This document shows, piece by piece, positions 1 through 12,718 of a stretch of DNA of 64,000 bases. The position numbers were made by a program, and so were the translations under genes. The stretch is from NCBI GenBank assembly GCA_016808115.1, contig JAEQBH010004570.1:115813-179812 (forward strand), read 5' to 3'. The notes beneath the pieces are model-generated. The model did no database searches and was not told where the DNA came from. It saw only the letters and a list, made by a program, of their open reading frames with translations. The DNA comes from Tetrastigma voinierianum. Lineage: Eukaryota; Streptophyta; Magnoliopsida; Vitales; Vitaceae. Every line of letters starts with the position of its first letter. Within the stretch, counting starts at the first letter, position 1.

Positions 1-3000
1 CTAACTGTTGGTGGGAAAAGATTGAAACTTACAATTTGGGACACTGGTAACATGTGGCTGTTGTCAAATCTTTCATTTTACATTTTCCTACATAACATTT
101 ACTTTGTAGCTATCATGTAGGATTTCCATTGGTGTAATTCTTTAACCTTTAGTCCCCTTGTTGTGGCTAGTTGATCTGTAGTGGTTCTATAGGATCACTA
201 GATCTTTAGTGCTATATTCTTGATCTTAATATTCTTTTTTTTTTCCCTCGAGAACTATTTAGAGAAAAGTTCAAGAACTAATAAAATTCCACACTGCTTT
301 TTACACACAAAAAAAAAAAAAAAAAAGCTGAGGGAGGACTGTCTGACTGGGAATTTCTAATTGAGATGGAACCCTCCGTTAGCATGAAAGTCATCCTCCA
401 ACAATTTTCAGTAGAGCAGGGTGCACAGTGGCACTGCTCAGTAGGAAGTTTCTTTCAGTTGGGTGACTTCAAGTTCTTGTGTACATCAACTGAGATCCTT
501 ATGATTCTGTAAATATCCTAGCATGCACTGATTTCTTTCTTTTCTTGTAAGTACTAGGTTATATAAGTTCTCTTAAATGATTTCTGTTCTGTCTGCACCT
601 TGAAGATATCCCTTGCTTACATGAAACTGACCTCTGCAAATACAAGTTTTTCCTCCATTTGACATTGTTAGATTTTGTTCAGTTTGCATGTTACTTGTTA
701 TTTTGTGTCATTTCATGTTTGTCTCTTTTTCTTTTCTAGAACAATTTGGATGGATTCTGATTAGTCTTAACTTATTATGGCTGATTCAGCTGGACAGGAG
801 AGGTTCAGAACATTGACAAGCTCTTACTATAGAGGTGCTCAGGGGATTATTCTTGGTATGCTACCTACAACATAAATTGATTTATTTCTTTAAAATTATG
901 TGTTGGAACCTGTAGCTTAGTGAGATTGGCTGCTAATTATAAATTAGGACACCCAATTCCTTTCATTAGCATTGACATTTCAGATAAAGGAATTACAAGT
1001 TGGAATTCATCTCTGTTTGAGTAATAAATACAAATGTTATAACAATCTTATTATTGGTAATTGTTTCAAGCCATTCCACCTGCAATACTGAGTTTCTTCT
1101 GTTTAGATTCTCTGTTTTGTTGGTTATCTGTTTCAACCTTGGGATGTATTTATTTTGACAAGTTGAAATGGCTATCACCATTCTATTCTTGGCATTGGAA
1201 GGATCAATACATATGGATACAAAAAAATGTGTAAGGATAGTCCTTGTTACACACTTAAGACAACCATGTGCATGCATTCCAGCTTTTACCCCTTCTAGAA
1301 ATCATGAATAAGTTAATGTATGGTTAATCTGTTTGCATGGATATTTCTTTTGCATCCTTGTTTTGTCATGAAGGTGCAAAATTGATGTATTTGTCAAAAT
1401 TTTTTCATATTTGATAGTGCCATGTATCTCATGCATACCTCAGGAATTTTCTACCCTGGTAGATCATAATATCTGTATGTTTTCATTCAATTGTCATATT
1501 TGACATAAGTTTCTGATGTTTACTGCATAGACCACTAGTATGAAACTCGTGTTCTTGCCTAGATCATACATATATGCAAATATTTAGTCAAGCATTTACT
1601 CTATCCATTTTTATTGGATTTCTAAGCACATTCTTTCTATTGTTTTACTGTATTTTTGAAATGATTTTAAAAGTTTTGATTAAGGCTTTTCTTTGGTGGG
1701 AAGTATTGGCTGATATATATATATCTATTGTTTGTTTTTGTATTTTTTGTTTTAGTATTCGATGTGACACGGAGAGAGAGCTTTACAAACTTGTCAGATG
1801 TTTGGGCCAAAGAAATAGAGCTTTACTCAACTAATCAGGACTGTGTGAAGATGCTTGTTGGAAATAAAGTTGATAGAGTAAGTTTTGCGATCTCTTTTTT
1901 AAATGCTTAAAAACTGGATCCCAGAGAAGAATTATTAAATGGTTGTGGGTGTACTTGTCAGCTTTATGGCATTCGGGCATGGTTTGTTGTAACTAATGAA
2001 TTTTATTGCTTATATTTGTCTCCCAATCATATTTTTAGCTTTTCATGTTGTAAGGCAGATAGGCTTCAGCATTCTGCTGCTGCTAAGGAATGGAGTTCAT
2101 GGGTTATATATGGTCCACATTTCATTGTCCTGTCAGGATAATAAGAAATAAGCAATTAGGAAAAACAAGTAAAAACTGAATTTTTATGCCAGGTATACTC
2201 AAATGAAGGTCCCCTCTAAGAAAGGCATTTGGAATTTGTAAAGAAGTAAACTTGCTTCAGTTTAATTAGGTTGGTTGAAAAAAGAAAATGATAATCAGTC
2301 ATGATGCTGAAATATAGAGTTTGGCACCATCCTTATACTCTCTGAATTCTTTGGGCACCTAGTTTTGGTTGGAGCTATTTATAACATTATCTATGTGTTG
2401 AATCTTCTGCCCAAATAGACCTTCACAGCTGAATGTTATCAAGAGGAACATGAAAATAGCCCATTGACATTCAAATTTAGTTGCCTGTCAGTTATGATTG
2501 AGGATTGTCTTATTCAGAACTCTTGCTGGAACTCCTTTTCTTTTCTTTTTTTCTTTTTGGGGTTCAGGATATTAACAAGAAATGACTGGCTCTGTTTTAA
2601 GATAGGAGGAGTGAGAATGATTTCAAAGTTTGAGGGCGATGAGTGGAGCAGATGAATCAGACCATTAGTTTAGATACAACTTGCATAGATTAGTTTTCTT
2701 AGAAATTGTGTCCTAGAGGAGAAGCTACTTCTTATGATTTTAGATCTCGGAAGGTTTAATTGTAGAAACTATAAAACAGAAATATGGTTGGAAGAGGAAT
2801 GCAAGGGCAGTTATATTATGAGCGTATATAAGGAGGGAATACTTCCATTATTGTTCCTTTTTTGCCTCTTGAATTCAGACTTTCAATCCACTGGAAGTTT
2901 GAGGGGAGGGAGGCCTACAAACTTGATCAGGTTAGTTCAATTAACATTCAACTCTCATGAGTATTAAGGAAGAGGTTTTGATGAGTGGCAAATGCATCAT

Positions 3001-5046
3001 CTTCTTTCAAGGATACTTGAGCTGTAGGCTCATCAAGATGGGATAACTTTCTTTTATCGAGATGTACGTTGTTTAAGATGGTGATCCTCTGGAAAGTTAA
3101 TGTCTGAGCTTTTGCGTTCATGGTTTCATTTATTTGGTTTTTTGAAGCCACCTTTTTTTTTTTTTGAGTTTTTACATTGGACGATGTTTGTGATAGACTT
3201 TTTTGCGTTTTTTTCTTAAAATTTATTTTGGTCTTTCCCTTTAAAAATTTAAGCAATTTTTTTAACGATTGATATGCATTTAAGGCTTTATGATCCCACC
3301 CCTATGAAAGAGAATAACAAAGGATTTCATGTAGGGATAAGAGTTAAGAACTATTTTGAGTTGTTTTGTCGGAAAGACTTAGGATTGTTGGACTACTTTG
3401 ATGCTTTGGGATTGAATGTTTGCAAACTTTCATTTAGAAGATTTGTGTTGCTAGAATGTTATATTTTAGAGAAAATTAGTTTTGAAAATTTTATCTTGTT
3501 GGAAGATGGTGGTTTAATGATATTTTGTTGTACTTTGGAAGATTTTATGTCCTTGAGAGATTTTGATTTTATTAAATTAGTTTAATTTTTTCTTGTGAGC
3601 ATATTCAAGACAAACAAAATTCAATGGCAGAAATTTTGAAGGTTTCATTTACATGTCAAGTTTTAGAGCCATATATATGAATGGATAGTTAACACCCTTT
3701 CGTTCAGATTGGGGTGTTACAAAATGGTCTCCTTGGAGCCAGGAAACTATATTATACTGAAACCTCATTAATCACAGTGAACTTAGACAAACTGAAACAT
3801 TGACTCTGTCCATGCAAACATCTCTTTGTTTGGAATCCGTTGCCACCGCTACCAGTTCCAAAACTTGTGTTCCTCCTTGCATAATAATGTGGACAAGAGG
3901 CTTACTGTTGACTAAAGTTGACTTTGATTTTTTGGCATTCTGAGAATAATCAGAAAATGCTAAGAAATCTTATGGTAATAGGATGCCCCGACTTACGGAG
4001 TTGTTCAAGCCTAACTTTTTCCTGAACTCCATGAAAGCAACGAAAACTGTATTACTTGATCATATTTCTCAACTGGTTGTCTCCGCATTTTTGTCGAGGC
4101 ACAGGTTTCAGCCATGCTAGGCATTTGCACTGGTATGGAAGTTGGTTCATAAACCATATCGAGTTGTAACTGAGAAAAAGTGCTACTTATCCGATGTCTA
4201 AATTAATGCTAGAATCGAACTTCCAGCCTTTTGCAGCTGGTTTTGTAAAATTGTTACCTTATTTTTTTTTTTCAGCTGTGTACATTAACTTGAATATCTC
4301 AATTCTCCATTCAATCCTTATTTTCTTATTTCTCTCAATCTTTTTGTAAGCTGGTAATTGATATCACTCTCTTAGCTAATAGTGATGCAAATTGAATGGA
4401 ACTTATCACTTTCTTGGCTTTACATGATCTTTCTTCTGTTATTGCCAAAAAAAGAATTAGTTGTAATGATTCTATGTTATGTATTTGATGCACTAAATTT
4501 ACCAGGGGGAAAATTTTTAAGCCTTTCTGCCTTTCGATTGTCATTTTATTATTTTAAATTCAATCTCTTTATGATTTCAGGAATCTGAAAGGGTTGTAAG
4601 TAGAGAAGAGGGCGTTGCTCTAGCAAAAGAGCTTGGATGCCTATTTTTTGAATGTAGTGCTAAAACTCGTGAAAATGTGGAGAAATGCTTTGAAGAGCTT
4701 GCACTAAAGGTACCCCTCGGAGTAATATTTCTGCATTTCAACTGCCTTGTTGGATTTGTAAGGTATTTTAGTAGTGATCTTCAGCATTCAACTTTGGTGG
4801 TCTCACATGAACATAATAATTTCATTCAGAATTTGTTCATATTGGTAATGGACCTGTACTAAAAGGCATCTACTTGAATTTTTAAATTGATTTATAGAAT
4901 ACTTAATTGATTCACGCTGTTATGTTTACATGTAGATAATGGAGGTTCCTAGCCTTTTGGAAGAGGGATCAACTGTAGTGAAGAGAAACATCTTGAAACA
5001 GAAACCAGAAAACCAAGCACCACCTACTGGTGGTTGTTGCTCTTAA
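1..5046 (+). CDS. RABC: RABC (Rab18-type) small GTPase, 3' part, five exons
   Basis: Exons by splice sites and frame are 1-46 (cut by the window edge), 790-855, 1756-1877, 4581-4709 and 4936-5046. All introns are GT-AG and the joined reading frame is open for 157 residues to the TAA at 5044-5046. Visible GTPase motifs are the G3 box WDT-AGQE split between the first two exons, G4 NKVD before 1877, and G5 ECSAKT in the fourth exon. The protein ends in GGCCS, a twin-cysteine tail for geranylgeranylation. Text such as YYRGAQGII and DVTRRESFTNLSD matches plant RABC/Rab18. That family is about 210 residues long, so about 50 N-terminal residues including the P-loop lie upstream. Rab18-type GTPases act on ER, lipid-droplet and vesicle membranes; the role here is inferred from family. 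No disruption is seen, in contrast to neighbouring genes. Confidence 0.93.
47..789 (+). other. RABC intron 1, no other feature seen
   Basis: GT-AG intron with T and A runs (A-run near 308-326). No coding segment is recognised inside it. Confidence 0.75.
856..1755 (+). other. RABC intron 2, no other feature seen
   Basis: GT-AG intron, AT-rich. The short open frames on both strands resemble nothing known. Confidence 0.75.
1878..4580 (+). other. Large intron 3 of the RABC gene
   Basis: This 2.7 kb intron has GT and AG ends and T-rich sequence. It contains a 103-codon open frame at 3274-3585 that is Phe/Leu-rich and matches no family I know. I see no LTR, tRNA or clear transposon in it. The T-rich composition near 3155-3250 is ordinary for plant introns. 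Confidence 0.7.
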
Positions 5047-5700
5047 AATGATGCAAGAACAAGGCAAACGTTGATTCGATTGAGGGCCCAGTCATTCTAC
5101 TAATTGTCATATATACCCTAAGCTTGTATTTAACATGTCATGATTTGATTATGTAAATGATACTTTTTTTTTTCTTATTCCTCTTTGCTTGTTATTGTTG
5201 TTTTCATTGGTTGCCTTGGTCATACCACCATTCTGGGAATACTTGCATTCAATTAACATCAACTAGCTTTGTGTAAATTGGATTTCCTTCTCTATTTTAT
5301 TCAGCCCTTGCTTTTATTAAGGGATTACTTGAGGAAACAGATAATTGTCGGTTGCAAAACTTCAATATTTTTTCATGTATCAAAATTTGTTTGAATGATC
5401 CATACTAGGGAGGTATACGATGGGTAGGAGTACCTAAAAAGCAAACAAGGGAAAGCACCCAGATAGAATCGGTAAAAAAAGATGAAAGTAGGAAGCAGGG
5501 TGAGGGTGAGTTATCTGAGACCTGTATATAAATGCCATTCAACACTTGCAAATTGGTGGAGATATTTAAACACCCATAGTTTTAGAAGTAGGAAAGTAAC
5601 AGAGTGCGCTGCCAGTTTTTCTTTGCAAACCAGAAACAACTTCCCAGTTTTTTTTAAAGATTATTTGAGACATGCACAGAGGAAATGGGAAGCAATCCTG
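5047..5700. other. Spacer between convergent Rab genes (3' UTRs)
   Basis: About 650 bp separate the RABC stop codon from the last recognisable codon of the RABE1 gene on the other strand. The stretch should hold both 3' UTRs. No other gene is seen; the open frame at 5482-5757 is a chance frame across the antisense RABE1 exon. Confidence 0.7.
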
Positions 5701-6517
5701 TTATTGAGAGATCTCATGAGCTGCAGCAGAACTGATAGCTGGGTCAGGTTTTACTGATCTTGATGGTTGGAGGCTACATAAAAACAAGGGTGGCCAAATA
5801 TATCAATAACTTCCATTTACATCAGAAGATATATTAAGAGAAAAATATATACCTGTCTGCCTTTGAGTCAGTCTCTGTGAGTCTCTGCTTTATTATGTCT
5901 CCGGCAATTGAAAAGAAGACCTGCTCCACGTTGAAGTTTGTTTTGGCACTCTGCTCAAAGTGTTTCAATAATATCAGTGTAAAAAGAGTGATTTTGCAAG
6001 GATTCACTTCACAGAGCTGAGAAGCAACCACCACCCCATTCCAAGGAAAGAAAGGGTAGCCCTTAGGAACATGGTTTCCTCTTTTGAGTCCTAATTTTGA
6101 ATGCAATTACAACTCCAAGTCATATACCAACAAAAAACAAGCCACCTGAACGAACTCTCACCATCATCGCGTTGACTGGGCACTGCCTTACCAGTGTTAT
6201 TAGGTGCCCTTAGCGAGTTTCAAACTCTGATGAATCAAAGAAAGGCCCACATATGTCACTTACAAACTTACCGTCTCAAAAAACTTGATCCCAAATTCAT
6301 CAGCTAGTGCCTGGCCCCGTGATGTTGGCACAGCCTATAAAAAGAGAAGCATTTGCCATGAGAGAAAAATACAGGTCAAGTATTAATACTTGTAGATGAG
6401 TTTAGAGGTTATCCTTTGGCTTTCATCCATGTCAGCTTTGTTTCCCACCGATATTTTGTTGATATTATCAGAGCCATGCTGTTCAATATCCTGGATCCAG
6501 TTCCTAATGCGTATGTT
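5701..6517 (-). pseudogene. RABE1: RABE1 exons 5-8 (3' block)
   Basis: Exon 5 reads through NKADMDES; exon 6 (63 nt, 21 codons) and exon 7 (98 nt) are clean and in phase. Exon 5 begins NIRIRNW where the family has NIRNW, and no clear AG precedes it. Its 3' boundary is followed by ATAACC where GTAACC would be expected. The last exon shows PTIKISK-like text in one frame and PDPAISSAAA in another, so one base is surplus, and the family's terminal CC motif is absent. Confidence 0.82.
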
Positions 6518-6621
6518 GGGCCAAGGACATAAATATGAAGAACTTCAAAATGGATTTTATTTGTTATTGTGAATATTGATCAGTGATACAATTGAAGCAA
6601 CAAATTGAAAGCAACGATTAA

Positions 6622-7205
6622 TGGGTACCATGGGCGAGCTCGGTTCCCCTAACCTTGTGCGGCCCGGCCAGTGATGGGACTAGGCTGCCAGGCCGACGAA
6701 AGAACGCCGATCGATCCTCGCACAGGTACCACAGAAAATTTGTTTAAAGCAGTAGGCGAGAACGCTTAGATCAATCCTGCGGACGCCTCTTATCCCCGGA
6801 TGCCTTTTACCCGGGGTGCCTTCCTTTCCGATCGGCAATTCAGCAAGCTATTGCATTTCTTCATGATATAAGTGTAGGATTCTCCGTAGGCAGAGCCCCC
6901 TACGCGTGATCTATCGGGAAGCGATTCGCATTAAAGGAAAAACTGATCGTCTTACAAAATAAAAGCCGCCCAGTCTTTATGGGGAAGAGAAATGCGTCCT
7001 TATCCGAGGAAAGATGGATCCTCTTTTCCCTCAGCAAGAAAGCAAATCACAACAAATGAGGTATGAGATTCTTGATTGAGATAAATGTCGCTCTAAGCTG
7101 TCAATCTTCCAGAAAAAGACTAACTTTGCCATCGGAGGGGTGACGGAACACCACCATAGTCTTATTTTTTGTTTTGTAGGTTCTGATCAAGCTGGTGCAT
7201 GCTCA
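6622..7205 (+). repeat. 5' LTR of the Tat-type element (approximate)
   Basis: Starts TGGGTACCATGGGC and shares ordered blocks with 23171-23830, including the shared 'TTCATGATATAAGTGTA' and 'AAAGCCGCC/AAAGCCACC' segments. The right end is uncertain by some tens of bases because the copies have diverged. Confidence 0.7.
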
Positions 7206-7889
7206 AGGCGGGATCCAGCTGACTCTGAGGTCGGGGTTCTGATTGGCGTCGTCGTGGGAAGCCGACGAAGTCGGAGATGAATGAGGAGCTTGAGTACACT
7301 CTCTCGAGGTGATCTCAGAATCTCAGAAGCCTTGGCGGATTCTGCGAGACATCCACGGGGCCAGTCGGAGACTTGCCGTGTCGGCCCGACGAAATGAATC
7401 CACCCCATCGGGGACCCGGTTCCACCGTGGCGCCAGTGGAGGTGTGACAGGAGGAGGCGGGCTAGATAGATGGAATTTGGTCTGAGCGTGCGGACCAGTT
7501 TGACGGGAGAGCAAACACGGGCAGCAGGAGTCAACGGGCCCAGGAACCCCAGAAGGTGTCGCTGGGAGCTGAGCCATAGCTCGGTGAATAAAGGGAAAGA
7601 GCCGAGATCTGCAGGCCATAGTGATCATCGGTGATGTGTGAGCTCTCTTTTGGGCTGACTCTCTCCCACTTCCACTGTCGCTCACCACCATGCCCGAAGC
7701 GATCGCAGGCCCGGAGTCGAGAAAGAGACCTCCTCGCCCAGTCAAGCCGGTATGAGCGGGCCATGACGCCCAGAATCACGTAAAGAGGACTTGACCAGGA
7801 CCCTGGGTTCTGGTGGCCAGCCCAGGCAAAATGGCCTGCCGGTTTGAGGGCGCCCCTTCATTTCGTACGATATCCATGGAAGCTCAAGA

Positions 7890-8850
7890 TCATGCGACCC
7901 TCATCCTGTCAGGGACTACGGCATGTTGTCCTCCCCCTTTAGACTGACATATTTTAGACCTATATGAACCTCCTCGTGGTTGTTATTCCTTAAATTTCTT
8001 TATGTCTGACTGGCTCGTTCTATCGTACGATCACATGTTGCATGACAGGGCGATGATCATACTTGCGGGGGATGATAGACTTACGTGGCAAAGTGTTCGG
8101 CTAGCCTCAGCGGCTTTGGCTTGGTTCCATAAGCACTTCCTAAGTCGTGCGACTCATTCGTGAGTTGTGGGCTAGTGTTCGATCTCCCGATATCTGTGCT
8201 CGGTCGGAAGAAATGGAATATCGACACGGTATCCTCGAAGCAGAAGATGAATGTAGGGACTTCACCGTGAGGTTGGGAATGAGAAATTTGTCCAGCTGAT
8301 TGAAATGTTCTGATATGGATGCGAGTCTGAAACTTAGGAGAAAGCTTTGGATGACCACCCCAGTTCTTCCAGTCGCTATCCTATGTCGCGTAACCATGGA
8401 AGAACTATATCTGCGGTGAGATAGGATTCCTCCTGCTGGAGGCGACATTCGGGCCGCCTCACAAGCGTGGCTGATAACCACACAAGGTGGCCGTGCGAGG
8501 CTCATCAAGAACGAAGAAACTGGCCAGCAAGGGGTGGCCCCGGCGAGTCTAAAGCGAGGCCGAGTTCACTCCTCCCTCAACATCGCATGTGGGGCTCCTC
8601 CCCTCATTCGGGACCTCCCCAGTTTCAAAGTGGCCCCCACATGAAGGCGAGACCGGGACTAAGCGCAGCAGATCCCAAGGTGCGACTATCATAGAGACCA
8701 TAGCCCTGAAAACCAACCATTGCCAAAGCCGGGTAGTTTCTAGTGGAAAAATGACAGTTCGGTAGGGCACCTCGGAGTATTCTGAGAGCCAGATCAACGA
8801 GGTGCTTGGCCAGCCCTCAGTTGACATGGTCATTAGCCTCTTGGGCATGC
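7890..8850 (+). pseudogene. Gag-like remnant of the Tat-type element
   Basis: Weak frame-hopping resemblance on the plus strand to plant Gypsy gag (retrotrans_gag). A segment near 8030-8130 reads like the conserved leucine/tryptophan block and one near 8220-8410 like the 'DYV.RF' block. Many stops are present. The call rests mainly on position between the 5' LTR and the protease-like region. Confidence 0.35.
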
Positions 8851-9074
8851 CTCAGGGGCCCCAATGAGCCGTCAAACTTTATACTAGGGGCCAGGTCGAT
8901 GTGATGTCGGTCAAGCGAGAGGAGAAAAATGCTCGGTGCGTATGATCGAACGAGGTGGTTTCTGGTCAGCACGAAAATCATCCTGTTGATTCGATGGGTT
9001 GTGAAATACAATATCCTTCCCCACTATAAGCTACTCCGGGTTATTACCCCTCGTTATGATGCACTTACTTCTTT

Positions 9075-9430
9075 GTGATATTAACAATTTTGATGTACCA
9101 CGGGGTCCTCGTCGATCCGAGGGCGGTGCGGTCGATTTACTACACCTCGACCGCCGCGAATGAGAGTCAGCTCGATCGTCTCGATTCCATTTGTCAGGGT
9201 TTTGTAGGGTTTAACGAGGCTACCACGGCTGATAATTGGGACATTGCCTTTCAGATCAGCCAGTCGATGTTCAACGAGTCGCATTCGGTGGTAGAGATTT
9301 GGGGCGCTCCCTGATGCACCATCAGGCGGGACGATTTTACGCCGTGAAAGCGGTACCGTACGTACCACGAGCAGTATTTGGCCCGTATCGGGCAGGATTG
9401 ACCTTGAGGAAGTCGATTAGTCACCGCTGA
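9075..9430 (+). pseudogene. Aspartic-protease-like region of the Tat-type element
   Basis: The plus-strand frame starting near 9093 shows VLVDPRAV, then LVGFN-type text (FVGFNEATTADNWDI), matching the VLVDxGxS and PLVGF blocks of Tat-type Gypsy protease regions. The next frame carries KAVPYVPRAVF, comparable to the MKAVPSTYHQ segment that follows in these elements. The catalytic DxG triad is altered (DPR), so the enzyme is inactive as read. Confidence 0.6.
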
Positions 9431-9978
9431 TAATGCTATCATCTCACCCGTCGCGAGGATGCGAGACGGGAGGAGTGCTCACAGTGAGACCAACCCTTGA
9501 GGGCTGACCTCGTGATAGCGATCATAGTCATCTACCGTCCGCCTTGGGGGACGAGAGTCTCAGCGGTTGATCCACTTGAGCTACCTTGACGGACCGGGAT
9601 CCATCATGTTAGTACCCTCACAATCAGGAGGAAGACCCAGTGTACGGGGTGATACGGTTAAATACGTGTATTCGCTTGGACTCGTGCGAATATATTTGGA
9701 ATCGGCCCGTGCGCGCCTCGCACAGGCCCAGGCGTCGCCCCGAAATGCCTTGGCTGGTCACGAAAAAGTGACGCTTTGCCCGGTCATGCTTAATTAAATC
9801 GAAGCGAGGTCGATAATCACTTCCTCTGAATGGTTATCGGAAGCCGGGTTAAATACCTGAATGGGCGACGGCGTGGTGGTTGTTCAGGGGCAGTGGAGTA
9901 TGTGGTTACTAGGACCTCGCGACAGGCGCGAAAGACGGCTTCCTGCGCCTGCGTAGATCGGATTGTGGGCGGCTTATT

Positions 9979-10345
9979 GTGAGCCATGATATCATCTTTC
10001 TGGGCCTTCTTGGGATAACACCGTATCAGTACCCAGGAGGCGGAAAAAACATATGTATCACTCCCCATGGACTCTACTGTTATAATGTGATGCCTTCCCG
10101 AATTAAAGGAATGCGGGGCCACTATCGGAGGTTGGTGACAAAGATGTTTCGGCCAGTTCTTTGGGATAACCTGATGGAAGTCACATATTGACTATATGCT
10201 AGTAAAATCAGCGGCCTTGAATCCTGCACACATCTCAGTGAACAATTCGACCTCCTGGAGAATATGGTATAAATGAACCCCCTTAAAATGTGCCTTAGAG
10301 TCAATGCAAGTAGATTCACTTGGCTTTATGGTAACTTAAAGGGGA
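9979..10345 (+). pseudogene. Reverse transcriptase remnant, Tat-type Gypsy
   Basis: The open frame 9979-10191 contains ITPHGLYCYNVMP and RLVTKMFRPVL, which align with the ITPxGLYCYxVMPFGLKNAGATYQRLV block of Gypsy RT. It ends where the YxDDML active-site motif should follow; YMLVKS is read in the next frame. LGFMVT near 10318-10340 matches the downstream FLGFMVT block. Frameshifts and stops are frequent. Confidence 0.85.
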
Positions 10346-11857
10346 TGAGGCTAATCCTGCCTTGACACCAAGGCCATCTTACGATCGTCGGCTCTAAGCT
10401 CAGAAAGGGATCTGTGTGGCCAAGTAGGTTGCTGTCTGCTGGGCGTTTATTTCTGGTTCACGGATAGTTTGAAACCATGCTTCACTACCTTTGAGGAACT
10501 GTGGTAGAATGGAGATGAATGCGGCCCCGGGCATTAAATAGCAATCAGCGATACTGACCGATTTGGGTCTTGGGCGGGCGGGCGACACCCTCTGCTCTAC
10601 TGTGACCTACGATATAGCGATAAGTCTTTGCCTTGTTTAAGAATGGGGATGCGAAGTTGAGGCAGGTGTTTGTCGGCTAAATCCTTGTGGGCGTGGAGAC
10701 CGGATATGCCCACCTCGGCGAAATTCGCCTTGGCCCTCAGGGCCCGGCCGCCCCAGCTCGCCGTGCCAGGGCTCATCAGGTTATGGTGCTAAGCGATCTT
10801 CACTACGGGGCCACGGTCGTAAACTGATTTGTGGGAAGGATGGCGGGTTAGACGATGGGATTAAGCGAGTATGGCATCCGGTACAGCGAGACTTTGAAGA
10901 GAGGCGAGTCTTGGCCGGCTTCCTCGCATCGTCAGCGGCCAGATGCTTGCCTGGACAGGTGGTGGACCCTCTACAGCGTGGATGGGGGCTTCGAAAACGA
11001 TGGGGCCGGCATCGATGCAACGATTAACATTCCCAGCCGGGGGAAGGATGAGCAGGTGATGAGTTGGGCTTGATTGCCACGATAACGAATCGAATCACGA
11101 GGCCACGACCATTTGGACTCGAGCTTCATAAGCCCAGGGGGCATTGTGAGTCTTTTCGATTCGAGCGATTCCACGGTAGTTGTCGGAGACCACAAGTTAA
11201 TGCGAATTCTAGTCACAAGGACCTGAATGGCAATGAAGTATGGCTACCTTAGTCAAGCAAAAAATTAAATGCCCTCTCGGCACAGGGTGAATATGTCCCA
11301 GGGCTATATTAGGAGAGTAGATGCCTTGGTAGTCGTAGGCCTTCATTCACAGATGTAAAGTATATTTCTCAGTCTCTTATCGGGACGGGACTTCTCTATA
11401 CGGTGCGCCCAGGTAAACCGGGTAGAGGAAGTCTCCCCGTCTTGGATGGACCCCGGCTCACGACTAATACATGCCGCGGAGACTACTGTGTGAAACGAGG
11501 CTCGCGAGAGTTCTAGTTCGGTCGGTGGATTCTCCGTGATAGACGACGATTTTGTCTGAAACGATCCTAGGTAGTAGGTACCACAGTGTAATCTAACCGA
11601 ACAAGGCCGGTATGTATTAGCTGAATTGCATGAAGGCATATCTTGGGAATCACACGGGCGGACCTGCAGCCCAGGGCTACTGAGTGTGTTGAGACTATGA
11701 GTTGGGCCCAGCTGTGGAATACGTCGAGATGTGACCCTTGCCGGTGAATGTCCCTATCTTGAAATCACTTAGGTCTGAGACTTGGTCTCGAAATCCTCAC
11801 AGCCCGTGGCCGTTGGATTCGATGAGGGATTGACATGAGTGCGGTCGGCTTCCCCCT
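10346..11857 (+). other. Degraded RT-to-integrase interval of the Tat-type element
   Basis: By position this should hold the end of RT and the RNase H domain. I see only faint RT-connection text near 10400-10480 and no readable RNase H motif. Open frames on either strand here are fragmentary and unsupported. Confidence 0.5.
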
Positions 11858-12245
11858 TTGCCGCCGGCTCAGAAAGAGCGTATTGGTCGCCCTTGGAATT
11901 ATTTCAGTAAATGGATAGAAGCTAACGCTTTCTTGTCGATCAAAGATAGAGATGTCACTCGGTTTATTTGGAAAAACATTGTCTGTCGGTTCGGCATCCC
12001 AAGATCAATCGTGTCCCGATGGTCGCAGTTTAGCTTGACAGAGTCACAGGGACACCGGGGAGTTGAAGATTAAAAATTTATATTCTACCCCTCGGTATCC
12101 TCAAAGCAATGGCTAAGCAGAAGCCTCCAACAAAACCTTGTTGACTGCCTTGAAAAAGCGGTTAGACTTCGCTAAAGGGAAATGGGTAGAAGAACTCCCC
12201 GGGGTGCTACGGGCTGCATAACTCTTTTAGAAAGCCAGTGGCATC
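11858..12245 (+). pseudogene. Integrase core remnant, Tat-type Gypsy
   Basis: The open frame 11858-12073 reads YFSKWIEANAF, then FIWKNIVCRFGIPRSIVS. This matches the DYFTKWVEAxxL...FVWKNIxxRFGxPxxxxSDNG core of Gypsy integrase with the DNG replaced by RWS. After a frameshift, 12095-12240 gives YPQSNG.AEASNKTLL and KWVEELPGVLRA, the conserved 3' part of the rve core typical of Tat-type elements. Confidence 0.88.
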
Positions 12246-12718
12246 TCTGATTTACTCACCTCACGGGATGGAAGCCGAGTCATTCCACTTTGAAAATTAG
12301 TGCGCCCACTATCCGAACGGATACCCTCAGTCAGGAAATGCGGAATCAATAGCCAAGAAGTTAGACATGAGTGATGAGCGTGGAAAGCCATTGCGTCAGC
12401 ATAACTTCCTACGTCGCAGCGAACTCCTATACAGACGGGTTAAGCCTCGAGTGTTTAGTAGGGGCGATCAGTGTGAGGAAAGTTTTTTGAAATATTGAGA
12501 CCTACAATTTGCGAGGAAAATTCCAACCCAACTGGGAAGGACCTTATGTTGTGATGTGAGTCGGTGGCTTAGGGTCTCTATTTATAGATAAAATGGATTG
12601 GAACCCGTGTACAGAATGTGGGCGCCATGCATTTTGAAGGTATTATCGATAAAAGCATATCATTATCTTTGACTCCCAGCGGCAGCATATTTTCTCTATC
12701 TGAGTGAAATTCAAAAGT

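Noticed and set aside
3274..3585. 103-codon open frame in RABC intron 3
   Set aside because: Phe/Leu-rich, AT-biased, no family resemblance, and flanked by normal intron sequence.
5482..5757. 91-codon plus-strand frame between the Rab genes
   Set aside because: It overlaps the antisense RABE1 last exon and has no recognisable text.
7187..7779. Long overlapping minus-strand frames in GC-rich DNA
   Set aside because: They lie just inside the Tat 5' LTR, are Arg/Ser-rich in all frames as expected from GC-rich decay, and show no motif.
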